Of a stretch of 64,000 bases of DNA, positions 37,840 to 46,943 are shown one piece after another (within the stretch, counting starts at the first letter, position 1; the number at the start of each line of letters is the position of its first letter). The position numbers were made by a program, and so were the translations under genes. Source of the stretch: VAZQ01 sp963763365 (GTDB lineage Bacteria > Pseudomonadota > Alphaproteobacteria > Rhizobiales > Xanthobacteraceae); assembly GCA_963763365.1 (NCBI GenBank), contig CAVXOE010000004.1, forward strand, positions 61,325-125,324, written 5' to 3'. The notes beneath the pieces are model-generated. The model did no database searches. It saw only the letters and a program-made list of their open reading frames with translations, and was not told the origin of the DNA.

Positions 37840-39399
37840 TCAAGTGTCGACTGGGGAAATTTGGCTTGGCTGTGTTCGGGTCTCGTTTCGGTGATGCCGA
37901 GGTCTGCGCTCCAGCACGGCGGCGAGCTCAGCTACGGTCGATGCTACTCCAAGAACATGCCGGTCCGGGCGAATGACCACCGCCTCGGCCTCGAGGCCGT
38001 CAAGGTAATCGGCCGCTTCGCCGTCGGCAGGAACCAGTGTCAGATTGAGATCGCCGAAGTGGTCGCGACTTGCGCTCGGCAGCGATTCGATCAGACGGCG
38101 CGTCGCCAGCACGGCAAAACGATAGCCGACAAGGTCGTCGAGCCGCGTCCCGTCGGCCAAGCGCGGTTGTGCGGCGCGGGCGCCCGCTGGCGGCAGTGCG
38201 TCGCCATGCAGGCCGGGACCAAGCAGTGGCGTGATCGGCCGCAACATGGTCGGGTTGGCGATCAATTCGAGGTCGCGCAGGCGGGCCTTTTCCGGATCGG
38301 TGGCCTGAATGACGCCGCCGAGCGCAACAGCGAGCTCGATATAGGCGCGCACGTGCTGCGTGCGTTCTGACTCGTAGGTGTCGAGCAGGCTCTCGGGCGC
38401 TTCGCGCGTAATCACGTCGCGCAGTTTCCAGGCCAGATTGGCAGCGTCGCGCAGGCCGGAGCACATGCCCTGGCCGAGGAACGGCGGCGTCTGGTGCGCC
38501 GAATCTCCTGCCAGCAGCAGCCGGTCACACCGCCACCGCGTTGCCAGCGCGGAATGGAATGTGTAGACAACGGCCCGCTCGATCGCGGATGAGGCCGGAT
38601 CGATATGCCACGGCTTGAGTAGTTCATATATCTTTTCGGGCCGCGTGATCCTAGCGGGGTCATCCTTCGGCATCAGCATGAATTCCCAACGGTGGCGTTT
38701 GCCGGGCATCGGAATGAACGTAGTGGGCCGCACCGGGTCACAGTATTGGATAGCGTCGACAACGCGGCCGGATTCGTCGGTTGCTTCCGGCACGCCGCCG
38801 GGTGGCTGATCAAGAATCATGTCGAGTACGATCCAGCGTTCGTGCGAGCGCAAATCCTGCAGCGCCGCACCCATGAAGCGCCGGACTATCGAACGTGCCC
38901 CATCGCATCCAACCACGTAGCGAGCGGCAATTTCGCAGAGCACACCGGATGCAAGATCCTCGTAACGGATGCGCACGTGATCGTTCCGCTCGTCGAGGGC
39001 GAAGACGTCGGCGCGAAGCCTCACGTCGATGCAGGGATAGCGTTTCATTCCCTCGCGAAGGATACTTTCGAGCTCGGGTTGATAGAACCGATAGGCGTTG
39101 TTCCAGCCCTCGGGGCCATCGCCGCTGCGGGCGATCAACAACAGCAGCTTGCCCTCGGCGTTGACGTGCCGAATGTTGCGGCTCACATTGAGATGCGGCA
39201 GCAATTTCTCGGCCAGACCCATCGTCTGGAACAGCCGCATCCCTTCGCCATCGAGCGACACGGCGCGCGGAAGGTGATAGATCGACGGCTCGCGCTCCAG
39301 CACGACAGTTCGCAGGCCGCAAAGCCCTAGCAGGTTTGCTAACGTCGCCCCGACCGGCCCGCAGCCGATGATCGCGACATCGAACGCGGTCGGGGACAT
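37840..39399 (-). CDS. FAD-dependent aromatic hydroxylase (MhpA/PheA-type)
   Basis: 519-residue class A flavoprotein monooxygenase. FDVAIIGCGPVGATLANLLG is the FAD Rossmann loop, YVVGCDGARSIVRRFMG the DG motif, and LLLAGDSAHQTPPFLGQGMC to LAWKL the GD motif that binds ribityl. A C-terminal thioredoxin-like region (VGYRFAVLATRRLIESLP to HVLGVASTVAELAAVLER) fits the MhpA/phenol hydroxylase group. NADH-dependent ortho-hydroxylation of a phenolic acid is expected. It lies 15 bases after the VOC dioxygenase gene, forming one operon read from the promoter at 40012-40118. Confidence 0.85.
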   Translation of the reverse strand: MSPTAFDVAIIGCGPVGATLANLLGLCGLRTVVLEREPSIYHLPRAVSLDGEGMRLFQTMGLAEKLLPHLNVSRNIRHVNAEGKLLLLIARSGDGPEGWNNAYRFYQPELESILREGMKRYPCIDVRLRADVFALDERNDHVRIRYEDLASGVLCEIAARYVVGCDGARSIVRRFMGAALQDLRSHERWIVLDMILDQPPGGVPEATDESGRVVDAIQYCDPVRPTTFIPMPGKRHRWEFMLMPKDDPARITRPEKIYELLKPWHIDPASSAIERAVVYTFHSALATRWRCDRLLLAGDSAHQTPPFLGQGMCSGLRDAANLAWKLRDVITREAPESLLDTYESERTQHVRAYIELAVALGGVIQATDPEKARLRDLELIANPTMLRPITPLLGPGLHGDALPPAGARAAQPRLADGTRLDDLVGYRFAVLATRRLIESLPSASRDHFGDLNLTLVPADGEAADYLDGLEAEAVVIRPDRHVLGVASTVAELAAVLERRPRHHRNETRTQPSQISPVDT

Positions 39400-39414
39400 C
39401 GCCGCCTCACATCA

Positions 39415-40011
39415 TCAAAAGTTTTTCACGCCCATCTTGGCGGCAATCTCCGCTTGGTACTGGGCGATCGGCTTGAACCCGGGAGCGCTACGACAGAACG
39501 CGTCGGACTTGGCCCGGATCTGGTCCGCTGCCAGCGACAAGTCGAGGTCTTCGAGGCACGGCTGCTCAATGTACCATTGCGTATCACAAAACACTTCAAG
39601 ACGATTGCCTTCGGGGTCCCGGAAATAGAGAGACCAAGCATTGCCGTGGTCCATCGGACGCAGATCGGTAACGCCCGGGGAATCCTTGACCCGCCGCCAT
39701 ATCGCCTGGAGGTCCTCGACCGACGCGACGCGAAACGAAATCTGGTTGATATGATTGAAGGCGATATCCTTCGGCCGCCCGCTCACCAATGCAACCTGAT
39801 GGTGATCCTTGGGATCCCAGCTGGTGAATACGATGTCGGCGCCGCGCACCTTGCCGCGGTCGGTGACCGTGAAGCCGAGTACACGCGTGTAGAATTGCTC
39901 CATCCTCGGCAGATCGTGAACGTAGAGGCCAATATGGCTCATGCTCAGAGGAATGCGCTGCGCGGTCTCGATCTCTTTCGCGGCGGCTTGCTGCATCGCG
40001 GCATCCTCCAT
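39415..40011 (-). CDS. VOC-family (glyoxalase/extradiol dioxygenase-like) protein
   Basis: 198 residues. LSMSHIGLYVHDLPRMEQFY is the first beta-alpha-beta-beta-beta unit with a metal-ligand His. FNHINQISFRVASVEDLQAI supplies the second His, and AWSLYFRDPEGNRLEVFCDT the conserved Glu. This His-His-Glu set is that of extradiol catechol dioxygenases and glyoxalases. Together with the adjacent hydroxylase it suggests hydroxylation followed by ring cleavage. The promoter region is shared with the divergent IclR gene and contains the 40071 operator. Confidence 0.8.
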   Translation of the reverse strand: MEDAAMQQAAAKEIETAQRIPLSMSHIGLYVHDLPRMEQFYTRVLGFTVTDRGKVRGADIVFTSWDPKDHHQVALVSGRPKDIAFNHINQISFRVASVEDLQAIWRRVKDSPGVTDLRPMDHGNAWSLYFRDPEGNRLEVFCDTQWYIEQPCLEDLDLSLAADQIRAKSDAFCRSAPGFKPIAQYQAEIAAKMGVKNF

Positions 40012-40061
40012 CGTTTATTTAATTCTACGCTAGCTGTGCACCCGAGGACCACCTAGCGCGC

Positions 40062-40089
40062 TTGACTCGATGTCCGCAGAGTGGACAAT
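40062..40089 (+). promoter_or_regulatory. IclR promoter with 17-bp palindromic operator
   Basis: TTGACT (40062-40067) and GACAAT (40084-40089) with a 16-base spacer form a plausible -35/-10 pair for the IclR gene. The palindrome TGTCCGCAGAGTGGACA (40071-40087) fills the spacer and enters the -10 box, a position expected for auto-repression. The divergent VOC-monooxygenase operon starts 60 bases away and could share it. A copy with one difference lies at 44850-44866. Confidence 0.65.
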
Positions 40090-40118
40090 CCAGCCAAGCG
40101 CACAAAGGGGAACCCTAG

Positions 40119-40979
40119 ATGGCGCGCAGGGATGGAATACGCCGCGGCGAACCCCGCAGTGTAAGGGCACTCGAACGCGGTTTGGCCGTGCTCACTGCGA
40201 TGAACCGCCACAAGGTCGCCTCGGTAGTGGAACTGGCAAGCGAGACGCGTTTGCCGCGCCCCACGGTATATCGGTTGCTTGAGACACTGGGCCGGGCGGG
40301 CTTAGTAACCCGTAGCGGCACCGTTGATCGCTTCTGTCTCACCCGCAAGGTCCGCACGCTCAGCGACGGGTTCGTCGACGACGAATGGATTACTGGCATC
40401 GCGGCGCCGGTCATCGCCGCATTTACCGCCGAGCATGTTTGGCCGGTCGCGCTGATGACCTTCGAGGAGGGGCGGATGCTGATCCGCGAGACCACCCATC
40501 CGGCGAGTTCGCTGTCGATCGACTACGGCATGGTCGGGCGGCGCCTGCCTGTGCTGCGTACGGCTGCCGGTCGCGCCTACTTGGCATTTTGCCCGGAGAA
40601 CGAGCGCCGCACCATCTTGGATATGCTCGGCCATTCGCCATCGCCCGATGACCGTTACGACAAACGCCGGTTGCGGGCGCTGCTGTGCGACATCCGGGCG
40701 AACGGTTACGCACTACAGGATCGCGAGATCAATCCCAAGACGTCCGGTATCTCGGTCCCAATCCGCGGCGGACGCCTGCTCGGCTGTGTATCAATGGTAT
40801 GGATCGCCTCCGCATTGACGATCGAAGAGGCGCGGCAACAATTCCTGGCGCCGCTCCTGGCGCTGGCGAGCCGGGTCGCCACCCAGGTCGACGAGCTGCG
40901 CGCGCGTCCGACCGATATGCGCAGACCGGCGCTCCCTCCCGTCAACTCGGCAGAACCTGCGGTAGCCACAACGAAATGA
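40119..40979 (+). CDS. IclR-family transcriptional regulator
   Basis: 286 residues. The N-terminal winged helix is VRALERGLAVLTAMNRHKVA, VVELASETRLPRPTVYRLLE and GLVTRSGTVDRFCLT. The effector domain carries IAAPVIAAFTAEHVWPVALM, YGMVGRRLPVLRTAAGRAYL and ISVPIRGGRLLGCVSMVWIA. IclR regulators of this type control aromatic and protocatechuate-like catabolism, often with the pathway intermediate as ligand. An AAGGGG ribosome site lies before the ATG at 40119. It is divergent from the VOC-hydroxylase operon and overlaps the end of the DctM gene by 38 bases tail to tail. It most likely binds the palindromes at 40071 and 44850. Confidence 0.88.
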   Translation: MARRDGIRRGEPRSVRALERGLAVLTAMNRHKVASVVELASETRLPRPTVYRLLETLGRAGLVTRSGTVDRFCLTRKVRTLSDGFVDDEWITGIAAPVIAAFTAEHVWPVALMTFEEGRMLIRETTHPASSLSIDYGMVGRRLPVLRTAAGRAYLAFCPENERRTILDMLGHSPSPDDRYDKRRLRALLCDIRANGYALQDREINPKTSGISVPIRGGRLLGCVSMVWIASALTIEEARQQFLAPLLALASRVATQVDELRARPTDMRRPALPPVNSAEPAVATTK

Positions 40980-42276
40980 CAGGAAACAGCGTCAACAAAG
41001 CCAGCAACACCAAGTCCGCAAAGATGAACGGTGTGACCCCGCGATAGATGGTGCGGATCGGGATCTGCGGGGCGAGGCCGTGCAGGATGAAAACGATGAT
41101 CCCAATCGGCGGGATGATCATGCCGAGTTCGACGATCACAACGTTGATGATACCCCACCAAACCGCCACCATCTCGGACGAAACACCCGGCATCATGGTG
41201 AGGCCGAGTTTCTGAACGACTGGCAACACCAGTGGCAGAGTGATCAGCATCGCGGATATCTCGTCGAATACCGCGCCCAGAATCAGATAGGCGACCAGCA
41301 GCGCCGTAACTATGGCGAGCGGCGGCATATCGAGATGTGCGATCCAGCCGACGAAGGCTTCTGGCACGCGTCCGAGATTGAGAAAATAGGTGAATATGAG
41401 TGCGCCCATGATCATCAAGTAGATCATGCCAGTCGCAGCTGCAGATTCACGCAGCCCCTGCCACAGCGTCTCCCAGTTAAGGCGCCCGCGAGCCAGCGCG
41501 AACAGAAGTGACAGCACGGCTGCAACCGAAGCCGCTTCGGTGACGGTGAAAATACCGCTGTAAAGTCCGCCGAACACAGCGATCATCAGGAGCAGGACCG
41601 GCGCCGCGGTCCTGAGCGCCGCCCAGCGCACCGGCCACGCAGCGCGCCCGCCAACCGGAGCGGCCTTCGGTTCGACGCGTACCATGATCGTAATTGCGAG
41701 TAAGTTGACAGCGACAGCCACCAGCGCCGGCAGAATCGCCGCGCGAAAAAGGTCGAGGATGAAGACCTTGGAGACGATGCAGTACAGGATCATCACGATG
41801 GAAGGTGGGATCAGCGATTTGAGCGTCCCACCCGCGGCGATCGTGCCGGTCGAGAACGCCGGCGAGTAGCCGCGCTTGAGCATTTCCGGCAACGCAGCCT
41901 TGGCGAACGTTGCAGCAGTCGCCGTCGAGGAGCCGCATACGACTCCAAACGCGGCGCTGCCCCCGATGGTGGCGTAGGCGAGCCCGCCGCGGCGATGGCC
42001 GAGACACGCCGCGGCGAGGTTGTAGAGATCGGTGGAAAATCCGGCGACGCTGGCGAACGTTCCCATCAAGAGGAACAGCGGAACGGTGGCAAGGTCGGCG
42101 CTTGAAAGAATGCCAACGGGCTCATTGACCAGCAGCGTGACAGCCGGGCCCCAACCGGACTGTAGGGCGAAGCCGACGACACCCACGATGATCATCGCGA
42201 AGCCGATCGGCACCTGCAGAAGCATCAGGGCGAACAGTGCCACGATGCCGAAACATCCGATCTCGAGCGGGCCCAT
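40942..42276 (-). CDS. TRAP transporter large permease (DctM family)
   Basis: 444 residues from the ATG at 42274-42276. MGPLEIGCFGIVALFALMLL, then IGFAMIIVGVVGFALQSGWG and VPLFLLMGTFASVAGFSTDL are the standard start; ATFAKAALPEMLKRGYSPAF, LIPPSIVMILYCIVSK and VWWGIINVVIVELGMIIPPI are DctM signatures. The frame stays open to 42615, but that part is antisense-like text over DctQ. It is the main channel for sodium-driven uptake of an organic acid with DctQ and DctP. Six bases separate it from DctQ. Confidence 0.88.
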   Translation of the reverse strand: MGPLEIGCFGIVALFALMLLQVPIGFAMIIVGVVGFALQSGWGPAVTLLVNEPVGILSSADLATVPLFLLMGTFASVAGFSTDLYNLAAACLGHRRGGLAYATIGGSAAFGVVCGSSTATAATFAKAALPEMLKRGYSPAFSTGTIAAGGTLKSLIPPSIVMILYCIVSKVFILDLFRAAILPALVAVAVNLLAITIMVRVEPKAAPVGGRAAWPVRWAALRTAAPVLLLMIAVFGGLYSGIFTVTEAASVAAVLSLLFALARGRLNWETLWQGLRESAAATGMIYLMIMGALIFTYFLNLGRVPEAFVGWIAHLDMPPLAIVTALLVAYLILGAVFDEISAMLITLPLVLPVVQKLGLTMMPGVSSEMVAVWWGIINVVIVELGMIIPPIGIIVFILHGLAPQIPIRTIYRGVTPFIFADLVLLALLTLFPVISLWLPQVLPS

Positions 42277-42281
42277 GCGGA

Positions 42282-42821
42282 TCAGTGCTGCGCGCGCGCG
42301 GGCTCGGTTTGCCCGCCGATCAGATGACCGATGTCGAGCGCAACCACGATGCACTGCACTGCGGCGGCGATCCAGAGGATCACGTCGGTGACGTACCAGA
42401 ACGGCGCGGCTGGAAGTTTGAGCACGTAGGTACGCTCGCCGGTCGCGACCAATTCGCCGGCGTAGACCCAGAACTGCCAAGCCATCAGTGCGAGCACGAC
42501 CACAATCGCGATATCGGCGAAGATATCGAGCCAGCGACCGAGGCGCGGGCTGACCGAAGACACCAGCCGAAACGTGATGTGGCTGCGTTCCATCAACGAC
42601 GCCGGGATACAGCATGCGACCGCAATCGCGATTGCGAGCGCCCCCACGTCGACCACGCCGGCAATCGGCTGATTGACGAGCCAGCGCAACAACCCGTTCG
42701 CTAGCGTGATGAAGGCCAGGATCATCAGAGCCAACAAACCGAGCACCGATAGCGCACGCGTGCTCGCGTGCGCTACGTGCTCAAGCGTTGCGAGCGACCT
42801 CAATGAACGCACGGCAGGCAT
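42282..42821 (-). CDS. TRAP transporter small permease (DctQ family)
   Basis: 179 residues starting at MPAVRSLRSLATLEHV (42821). Four hydrophobic helices: ALSVLGLLALMILAFITLAN, GALAIAIAVACCIPASLMER, FADIAIVVVLALMAWQFWVY and WYVTDVILWIAAAVQCIVVA. The SHITFRLVSSVSPRLGRWLD loop with an RxxIxVD-like motif is typical of DctQ. Lies between DctP and DctM in one operon. Confidence 0.82.
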   Translation of the reverse strand: MPAVRSLRSLATLEHVAHASTRALSVLGLLALMILAFITLANGLLRWLVNQPIAGVVDVGALAIAIAVACCIPASLMERSHITFRLVSSVSPRLGRWLDIFADIAIVVVLALMAWQFWVYAGELVATGERTYVLKLPAAPFWYVTDVILWIAAAVQCIVVALDIGHLIGGQTEPARAQH

Positions 42822-42873
42822 CACCCGAATTCCAATACTCGCGGGCCCGCCCGCATCGTCTGGGTTAGGCGCC

Positions 42874-43878
42874 CTACCTGTTGGCGCGGCTGGCGGCGAG
42901 ATCCTGTCGCATGGCGGCAAGCAGGGCCTTGTTGCGAGCGTCCTTGGCTTCCCACTGACGGACCACTGGCTCCAACATCTTGTCCCACTCCGTAGTCTGC
43001 TCTTTGGTCGGTACGGTAACGAGACGCTTGGGATCCTTCTGCCACTCCGCGATCAACTCATCGTTGCGATCTTCCGACATTTTGCCGAAGGCACGCGACA
43101 GGGTTTCGCCGCGGTTCCTCTCGATGGCTGCCTTGGCGGCAGGCGGCAGGCGGTCAAACTTCGCTTTGTTCATGAAAATTCCGAGCGTTACCGCTCCGAT
43201 CTTGCCCAGGAAATGATTATTAGTGACGCGCGACACACCGAAGTCGTAGACGGCAATCGGATGACCAGTCGTGCCGTCGATCACGCCACGCGAGATCGCT
43301 TCCGGAAGCTGCGGAAACGGCATGCCTTCGGGCACCGCTCCCAGCGCCTTGACGGATTCGGTCGAGATCGCGCCGACAGCGCGGATTTTCTTGCCCCTGA
43401 GGTCTTCTGCTTTCCTCACCGGAAAGTTGGCATGAAACGTGTAAGGCGAAGTCGTGAATAGCCCGATCATGTAGTACTGGTCGTAGCCCCGCAGCATACC
43501 CTTCTGCAGCAGGTTCCAAGCGGAAAGCGAGCCCTCGACCGAGTTCTGAATGATGTTCGGCAGCTCGAACACGTCGTCGTCGAGATAGACGCCGGGCGTG
43601 TAAGACGGGATCACCCAGGCGATGTCCGCCACCCCGTCCTGCAGCATCTTGCTCTGCAGCGCAGGATTGCGGCCGAGTGCTCCGTTCGGGAACGTCTGGA
43701 TATCGAGTGTACCGCCCGAATCCTTGTTCACCCGCTCGGCCCATGGCTTCATGACGACCTGATGGGTCATCTCGGCATCCGGCGTGAACACGGCGAACTT
43801 GAGTCGCTCCTGCGCGCTTGCGCTGGACGCGGCGGATAGCGCGGCGATTACGCCGGCTGCAAGCAGATGTCTGTGCAT
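42874..43878 (-). CDS. TRAP transporter solute-binding protein (DctP family)
   Basis: 334 residues with a signal peptide (MHRHLLAAGVIAALSAASSA-SAQ). MKPWAERVNKDSGGTLDIQT, FPNGALGRNPALQSKMLQDG and VADIAWVIPSY form lobe one; VRKAEDLRGKKIRAVGAIS and DGTTGHPIAVYDFGVSRVTN follow, with the R-x-P-type ligand arginine region. DctP proteins bind carboxylates, so an aromatic or dicarboxylic acid substrate of the neighbouring hydroxylases is likely. It follows the PhyH-like gene by 39 bases in the same operon. Confidence 0.87.
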   Translation of the reverse strand: MHRHLLAAGVIAALSAASSASAQERLKFAVFTPDAEMTHQVVMKPWAERVNKDSGGTLDIQTFPNGALGRNPALQSKMLQDGVADIAWVIPSYTPGVYLDDDVFELPNIIQNSVEGSLSAWNLLQKGMLRGYDQYYMIGLFTTSPYTFHANFPVRKAEDLRGKKIRAVGAISTESVKALGAVPEGMPFPQLPEAISRGVIDGTTGHPIAVYDFGVSRVTNNHFLGKIGAVTLGIFMNKAKFDRLPPAAKAAIERNRGETLSRAFGKMSEDRNDELIAEWQKDPKRLVTVPTKEQTTEWDKMLEPVVRQWEAKDARNKALLAAMRQDLAASRANR

Positions 43879-43917
43879 CGACGCTTCCCTCCGGTTATCG
43901 TTGCGTGGCGTCGGGAA

Positions 43918-44760
43918 TCAGGCATGCGCACGCTCGCGCTCCCACGCGATCGGAAATACCCCGTCCAATACCAACGGATCGCCTGCCTTGAGACGGGTAT
44001 CGGGGTCGCCTTCGCATTTCATGACGTGCGGACGCGGATCCCAATGGGCGTCGCGGCCGGCATAGCGGACCGAAATGGCAGTGCGGCGCGATGCCAGCGG
44101 GTTTGCACCGGCGCCGTGCGCCGTCAGCGGATGATGGCAGATCACGTCGCCGGCATCACAGTCCCAGGATAGAAAGCGATACTTCGGATCACCCTTGAGC
44201 TGGGAAAAATCGGGGCACGGCTCGAGCGACGCGTCGGTGAATTTCGCGTCCTTGTCGGGCGTGATCGCCTGATAGAACTTGCCCCAGCGATGCGAACCGG
44301 CGACGTATTCGACGCCGCTACCCGCGACGGTCACTGGCGTCAGGGCCACCCACAGCGAAACGATATCGTTGCCGCGTGCGGGCCAGTAGGGCAGGTCCTG
44401 ATGCCATTGCGTGACTTCGCGCGTGCCCGGTTCCTTGATGAAGGCTTGGTCATAGAACAGCGACACCTTGTCCTGTTCCATCAGGCTCGCGGCCAGTTCC
44501 GGCAGAGGCGAATTGAGCGCGAAATCGCGGAAATCAGGATCCCACCGCCACATAAAGACATTCATGTGGAAACGTCCGGGATCGCCTTTCTTGGTCGCTT
44601 CGCGGGCGCGCTTGCCGGGATTGAGCAGCAACTGCTCGACCGCGCCATTCATGCGCTCGCACCATTCGCGGTCGAAGACGTTGCGCACGCGGATCGCACC
44701 GTCTTCCTTGAAGCGGGTGATATCGTCCTTAGTGACGGGACGCAGCGGGTGTTTGTTCAA
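43918..44760 (-). CDS. Phytanoyl-CoA dioxygenase (PhyH) family protein
   Basis: 280 residues from a TTG at 44758-44760, chosen because GGGAGGAAG precedes it by about nine bases; the frame is open to an ATG at 44856, which would overlap the operator. RPVTKDDITRFKEDGAIRVR, the Fe-binding REVTQWHQDLPYWPARG (HxD) and ICHHPLTAHGAGANPLASRR (distal His and the 2-oxoglutarate Arg) are clear. It probably oxidises the imported substrate early in the pathway. It is first in the operon with the TRAP genes. The 44850 operator lies about 90 bases upstream. Confidence 0.82.
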   Translation of the reverse strand: MNKHPLRPVTKDDITRFKEDGAIRVRNVFDREWCERMNGAVEQLLLNPGKRAREATKKGDPGRFHMNVFMWRWDPDFRDFALNSPLPELAASLMEQDKVSLFYDQAFIKEPGTREVTQWHQDLPYWPARGNDIVSLWVALTPVTVAGSGVEYVAGSHRWGKFYQAITPDKDAKFTDASLEPCPDFSQLKGDPKYRFLSWDCDAGDVICHHPLTAHGAGANPLASRRTAISVRYAGRDAHWDPRPHVMKCEGDPDTRLKAGDPLVLDGVFPIAWERERAHA

Positions 44761-44849
44761 GGCGTCTTCCTCCCGGCGAGCGCTCTTGCGGCGCAGTTTT
44801 GAATAAAGCTGCTCCGTGCGTCGGTCGAACGCAACCCCGGGCGGGACGA

Positions 44850-44866
44850 TGTCCACTCCGCGGACA
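44850..44866. promoter_or_regulatory. Second IclR-type operator palindrome
   Basis: TGTCCACTCCGCGGACA; its reverse complement TGTCCGCGGAGTGGACA differs from the 40071 site in one of 17 positions. It lies upstream of the PhyH-TRAP operon, within the leader of the long-start version of that gene. The match of two sites flanking one IclR regulon argues for a common regulator. Confidence 0.65.
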
Positions 44867-44875
44867 AGTGCCGAA

Positions 44876-45073
44876 CTAGCAAATCGTATTCTGAAACCCG
44901 CGACGCGCGACGAGATGGTCCTTCATGCTTCGGGCCACGACGTCTGGGAAAGAGTCAGGCCCCCATAGAACGAGCCGGACGGGCCTGTCGGGAAACGTCT
45001 GCGCCGCCGCCCCTGCGACCCCGCAATGCTTGGCGCAAGGAGAGCTCTCAGCAGGGCCACTGCGTTTCCTCAT
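44876..45073 (-). pseudogene. Remnant of a Bug/TctC binding-protein gene (N-terminal part)
   Basis: The 65-residue frame contains AAAQTFPDRPVRLVLWGPDS and FPDVVARSMKDHLVARRGFQ. This aligns with the first lobe of Bug proteins (AQ-YPDRPVRLVVPF-PGG-TDVVAR-…-L). The signal peptide is degenerate (SPCAKHCGVAGAAAQ), the glycine-rich PGG loop is altered, and the protein stops after about 40 mature residues. It overlaps the end of the monooxygenase gene by 4 bases. I read it as a decayed fragment of a former uptake gene. Confidence 0.6.
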
Positions 45074-46728
45074 TGATTGATCTTGGCGAACTTGGCCGCA
45101 GCGACGACATCAGTACGTCCCGTAATCTGCCTGAACAGCGCATCCACATTCTGCGGCGGATCGTCATCGCGCCAGGCCACGTGCCCGTCGGGGCGGACCA
45201 GGACGAGCTTGCGCTCGTAAAGCCGGGCGATTTCGGGTCGATCGACGCGATGGACAGCGAGCGGAGCGCGTGCGGTCTCCGCCGCCCGATGCAACGCGTC
45301 GGCTGCGCCCGTGGCCGCGCCGAAATCAAGGAGCACAAAGCCGCGGCCGAACAGGTCGAGCGTCGAGCGGCCCGGCGCGATCCAGGCATGCGGCGCACGC
45401 GACCCCGGCCGCGCCGTTTGAACATAGTCCGACGGGTCGTCAGCCGGCGGCGAACTGCCGTCGGGATTGACCAGCGGAGAGTCTTCGTAATGGTAGCCTA
45501 GCTGTACGCCGTAAGAGTCCCACTCCTTGCGGGTCACCTCCTTGAAGCGTTCGCCGAGCGCCGCTCTTTTCTCATCGGCCGCAGGCCCATCCTCCTCGAT
45601 CCATGGATAGGTCGGCAGATCACGAAGATTGCGGAAGTTGCTGGTCGCCTCGGCGACATTGCGCACACCGATAGGACGACGCTCGCTGTCGTAGCTGCCG
45701 AGCAGTGTTTCGCCGCCCCAGCCGCGCAACACAGCATCGAGCTTCCACCCCAAATCGACGGCGTCGCCGAAGCCAGTGTTCATGCCGAAACCGCCGGTCG
45801 GCGAAAGCTGATGAGCGCTATCTCCCACCAGGAAGCAATTTCCCCTGCTGTAGGACTCGGCCACTACAGCGCGGCGTACCCACGGGGAAATTCCGACGAT
45901 CTCGTAATCGAACGGCGTGTCGCTGCCCATCATGCGGCGCATCAGCGCCGGCATGTTAATCTCGGATGGCGGGACATAACGATCGCCGCCGACGAGCGAG
46001 AGGCGCCAGGTCTTGAAGCCATCGATCATGTTGAGATTGGCCCACATGCCATCCCGGTCGACCAGAATGTTCATGATGGCCTTGCCCTTGTCGTGGAGGC
46101 GCCACAGACGCGGACAGCGGAAATAGAAAGCACACGAGTAGCTGACCACCTTTTCGCCGTTCAGCGCCAATCCGAGCTGCTCGCGCACCTTGCTGTGCGC
46201 CCCGTCACAGGCGGCGAGAAACCGCGCGTGCACCTTGCGCTTCGCGCCGCTGCGAAGATCGGCGAGCTCGGCCTCGACATGGCTCCCGCGGTCAACGAAC
46301 GCCTCCAGCCGGGTCTGGAAAAGCGCCTCGACCGATTCGAACCGCTGAGCAGCACGTCGCACAATCGGGTCGATCAGCCCTTGCGGAATGCGCTGGCGGC
46401 GGGTCGGACTGAACGGCAGTTCGGGCTGCTCGGCCATCAATTCGTAAGGCAAACGTGCGATCAGCTTCCCGCGCAGACTGGTGAGAAACTGCACGGTCAT
46501 CGGATAGTCGTCCGGAAAACCACCGTGCCGCACTTCCGGCTCGATGCCCCACCGCCGGCAGAACTCCATTGAGCGGACATTCACCAGATTGATCTTGGGG
46601 ACGGGCTCTTCGCCGAATTCCGGATTTTGCTCGACCAGCAGGCAATTCACGCCACGCCAACCGAGTTCGCAGGCCAGCGCAAGACCGACAGGTCCGCCGC
46701 CAACGACCAGGACTTCGGTCTTGAGCAT
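45070..46728 (-). CDS. FAD-dependent aromatic hydroxylase (PheA/TfdB/MhpA group)
   Basis: 552 residues from the ATG at 46726-46728, with GAGGAG upstream; the frame is open to 46884. LKTEVLVVGGGPVGLALACE is the FAD loop, FLAACDGAHSKVREQLG the DG motif, and NCFLVGDSAHQLSPTGGFGM with NTGFGDAVDLGWKLDAV the GD motif. The C-terminal thioredoxin-like part (APGRSTLDLFGRGFVLLDFG to LVLVRPDGHVAWR) is common in this group. It is a paralog of the 37840-39399 enzyme with low identity, so it may act on a different ring position or intermediate. Divergent from the Bug gene at 46944. Confidence 0.85.
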   Translation of the reverse strand: MLKTEVLVVGGGPVGLALACELGWRGVNCLLVEQNPEFGEEPVPKINLVNVRSMEFCRRWGIEPEVRHGGFPDDYPMTVQFLTSLRGKLIARLPYELMAEQPELPFSPTRRQRIPQGLIDPIVRRAAQRFESVEALFQTRLEAFVDRGSHVEAELADLRSGAKRKVHARFLAACDGAHSKVREQLGLALNGEKVVSYSCAFYFRCPRLWRLHDKGKAIMNILVDRDGMWANLNMIDGFKTWRLSLVGGDRYVPPSEINMPALMRRMMGSDTPFDYEIVGISPWVRRAVVAESYSRGNCFLVGDSAHQLSPTGGFGMNTGFGDAVDLGWKLDAVLRGWGGETLLGSYDSERRPIGVRNVAEATSNFRNLRDLPTYPWIEEDGPAADEKRAALGERFKEVTRKEWDSYGVQLGYHYEDSPLVNPDGSSPPADDPSDYVQTARPGSRAPHAWIAPGRSTLDLFGRGFVLLDFGAATGAADALHRAAETARAPLAVHRVDRPEIARLYERKLVLVRPDGHVAWRDDDPPQNVDALFRQITGRTDVVAAAKFAKINQ

Positions 46729-46943
46729 CCTGCACTCCTCATAAAATGTTTTGTCGCGGGTTGTACCGGGTCGCAGGCACGAGGCCGGTTGCCCAATCGT
46801 ATCGATGGGGCTAGCATTTACCAGATGGAAATTTGCATCGTCCAAACGCGATAGGGTCGAACGGGCGATCGAAAGAAACGACAATCAGGAGGACGCGACG
46901 TCAATCTGCCACCATAGCAAAGCCGCTTCTGGCGACATCGGTC

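Noticed and set aside
42277..42615. N-terminal extension of DctM
   Set aside because: Arg-rich text lying over DctQ in another frame; the true start is MGPLEIG at 42276.
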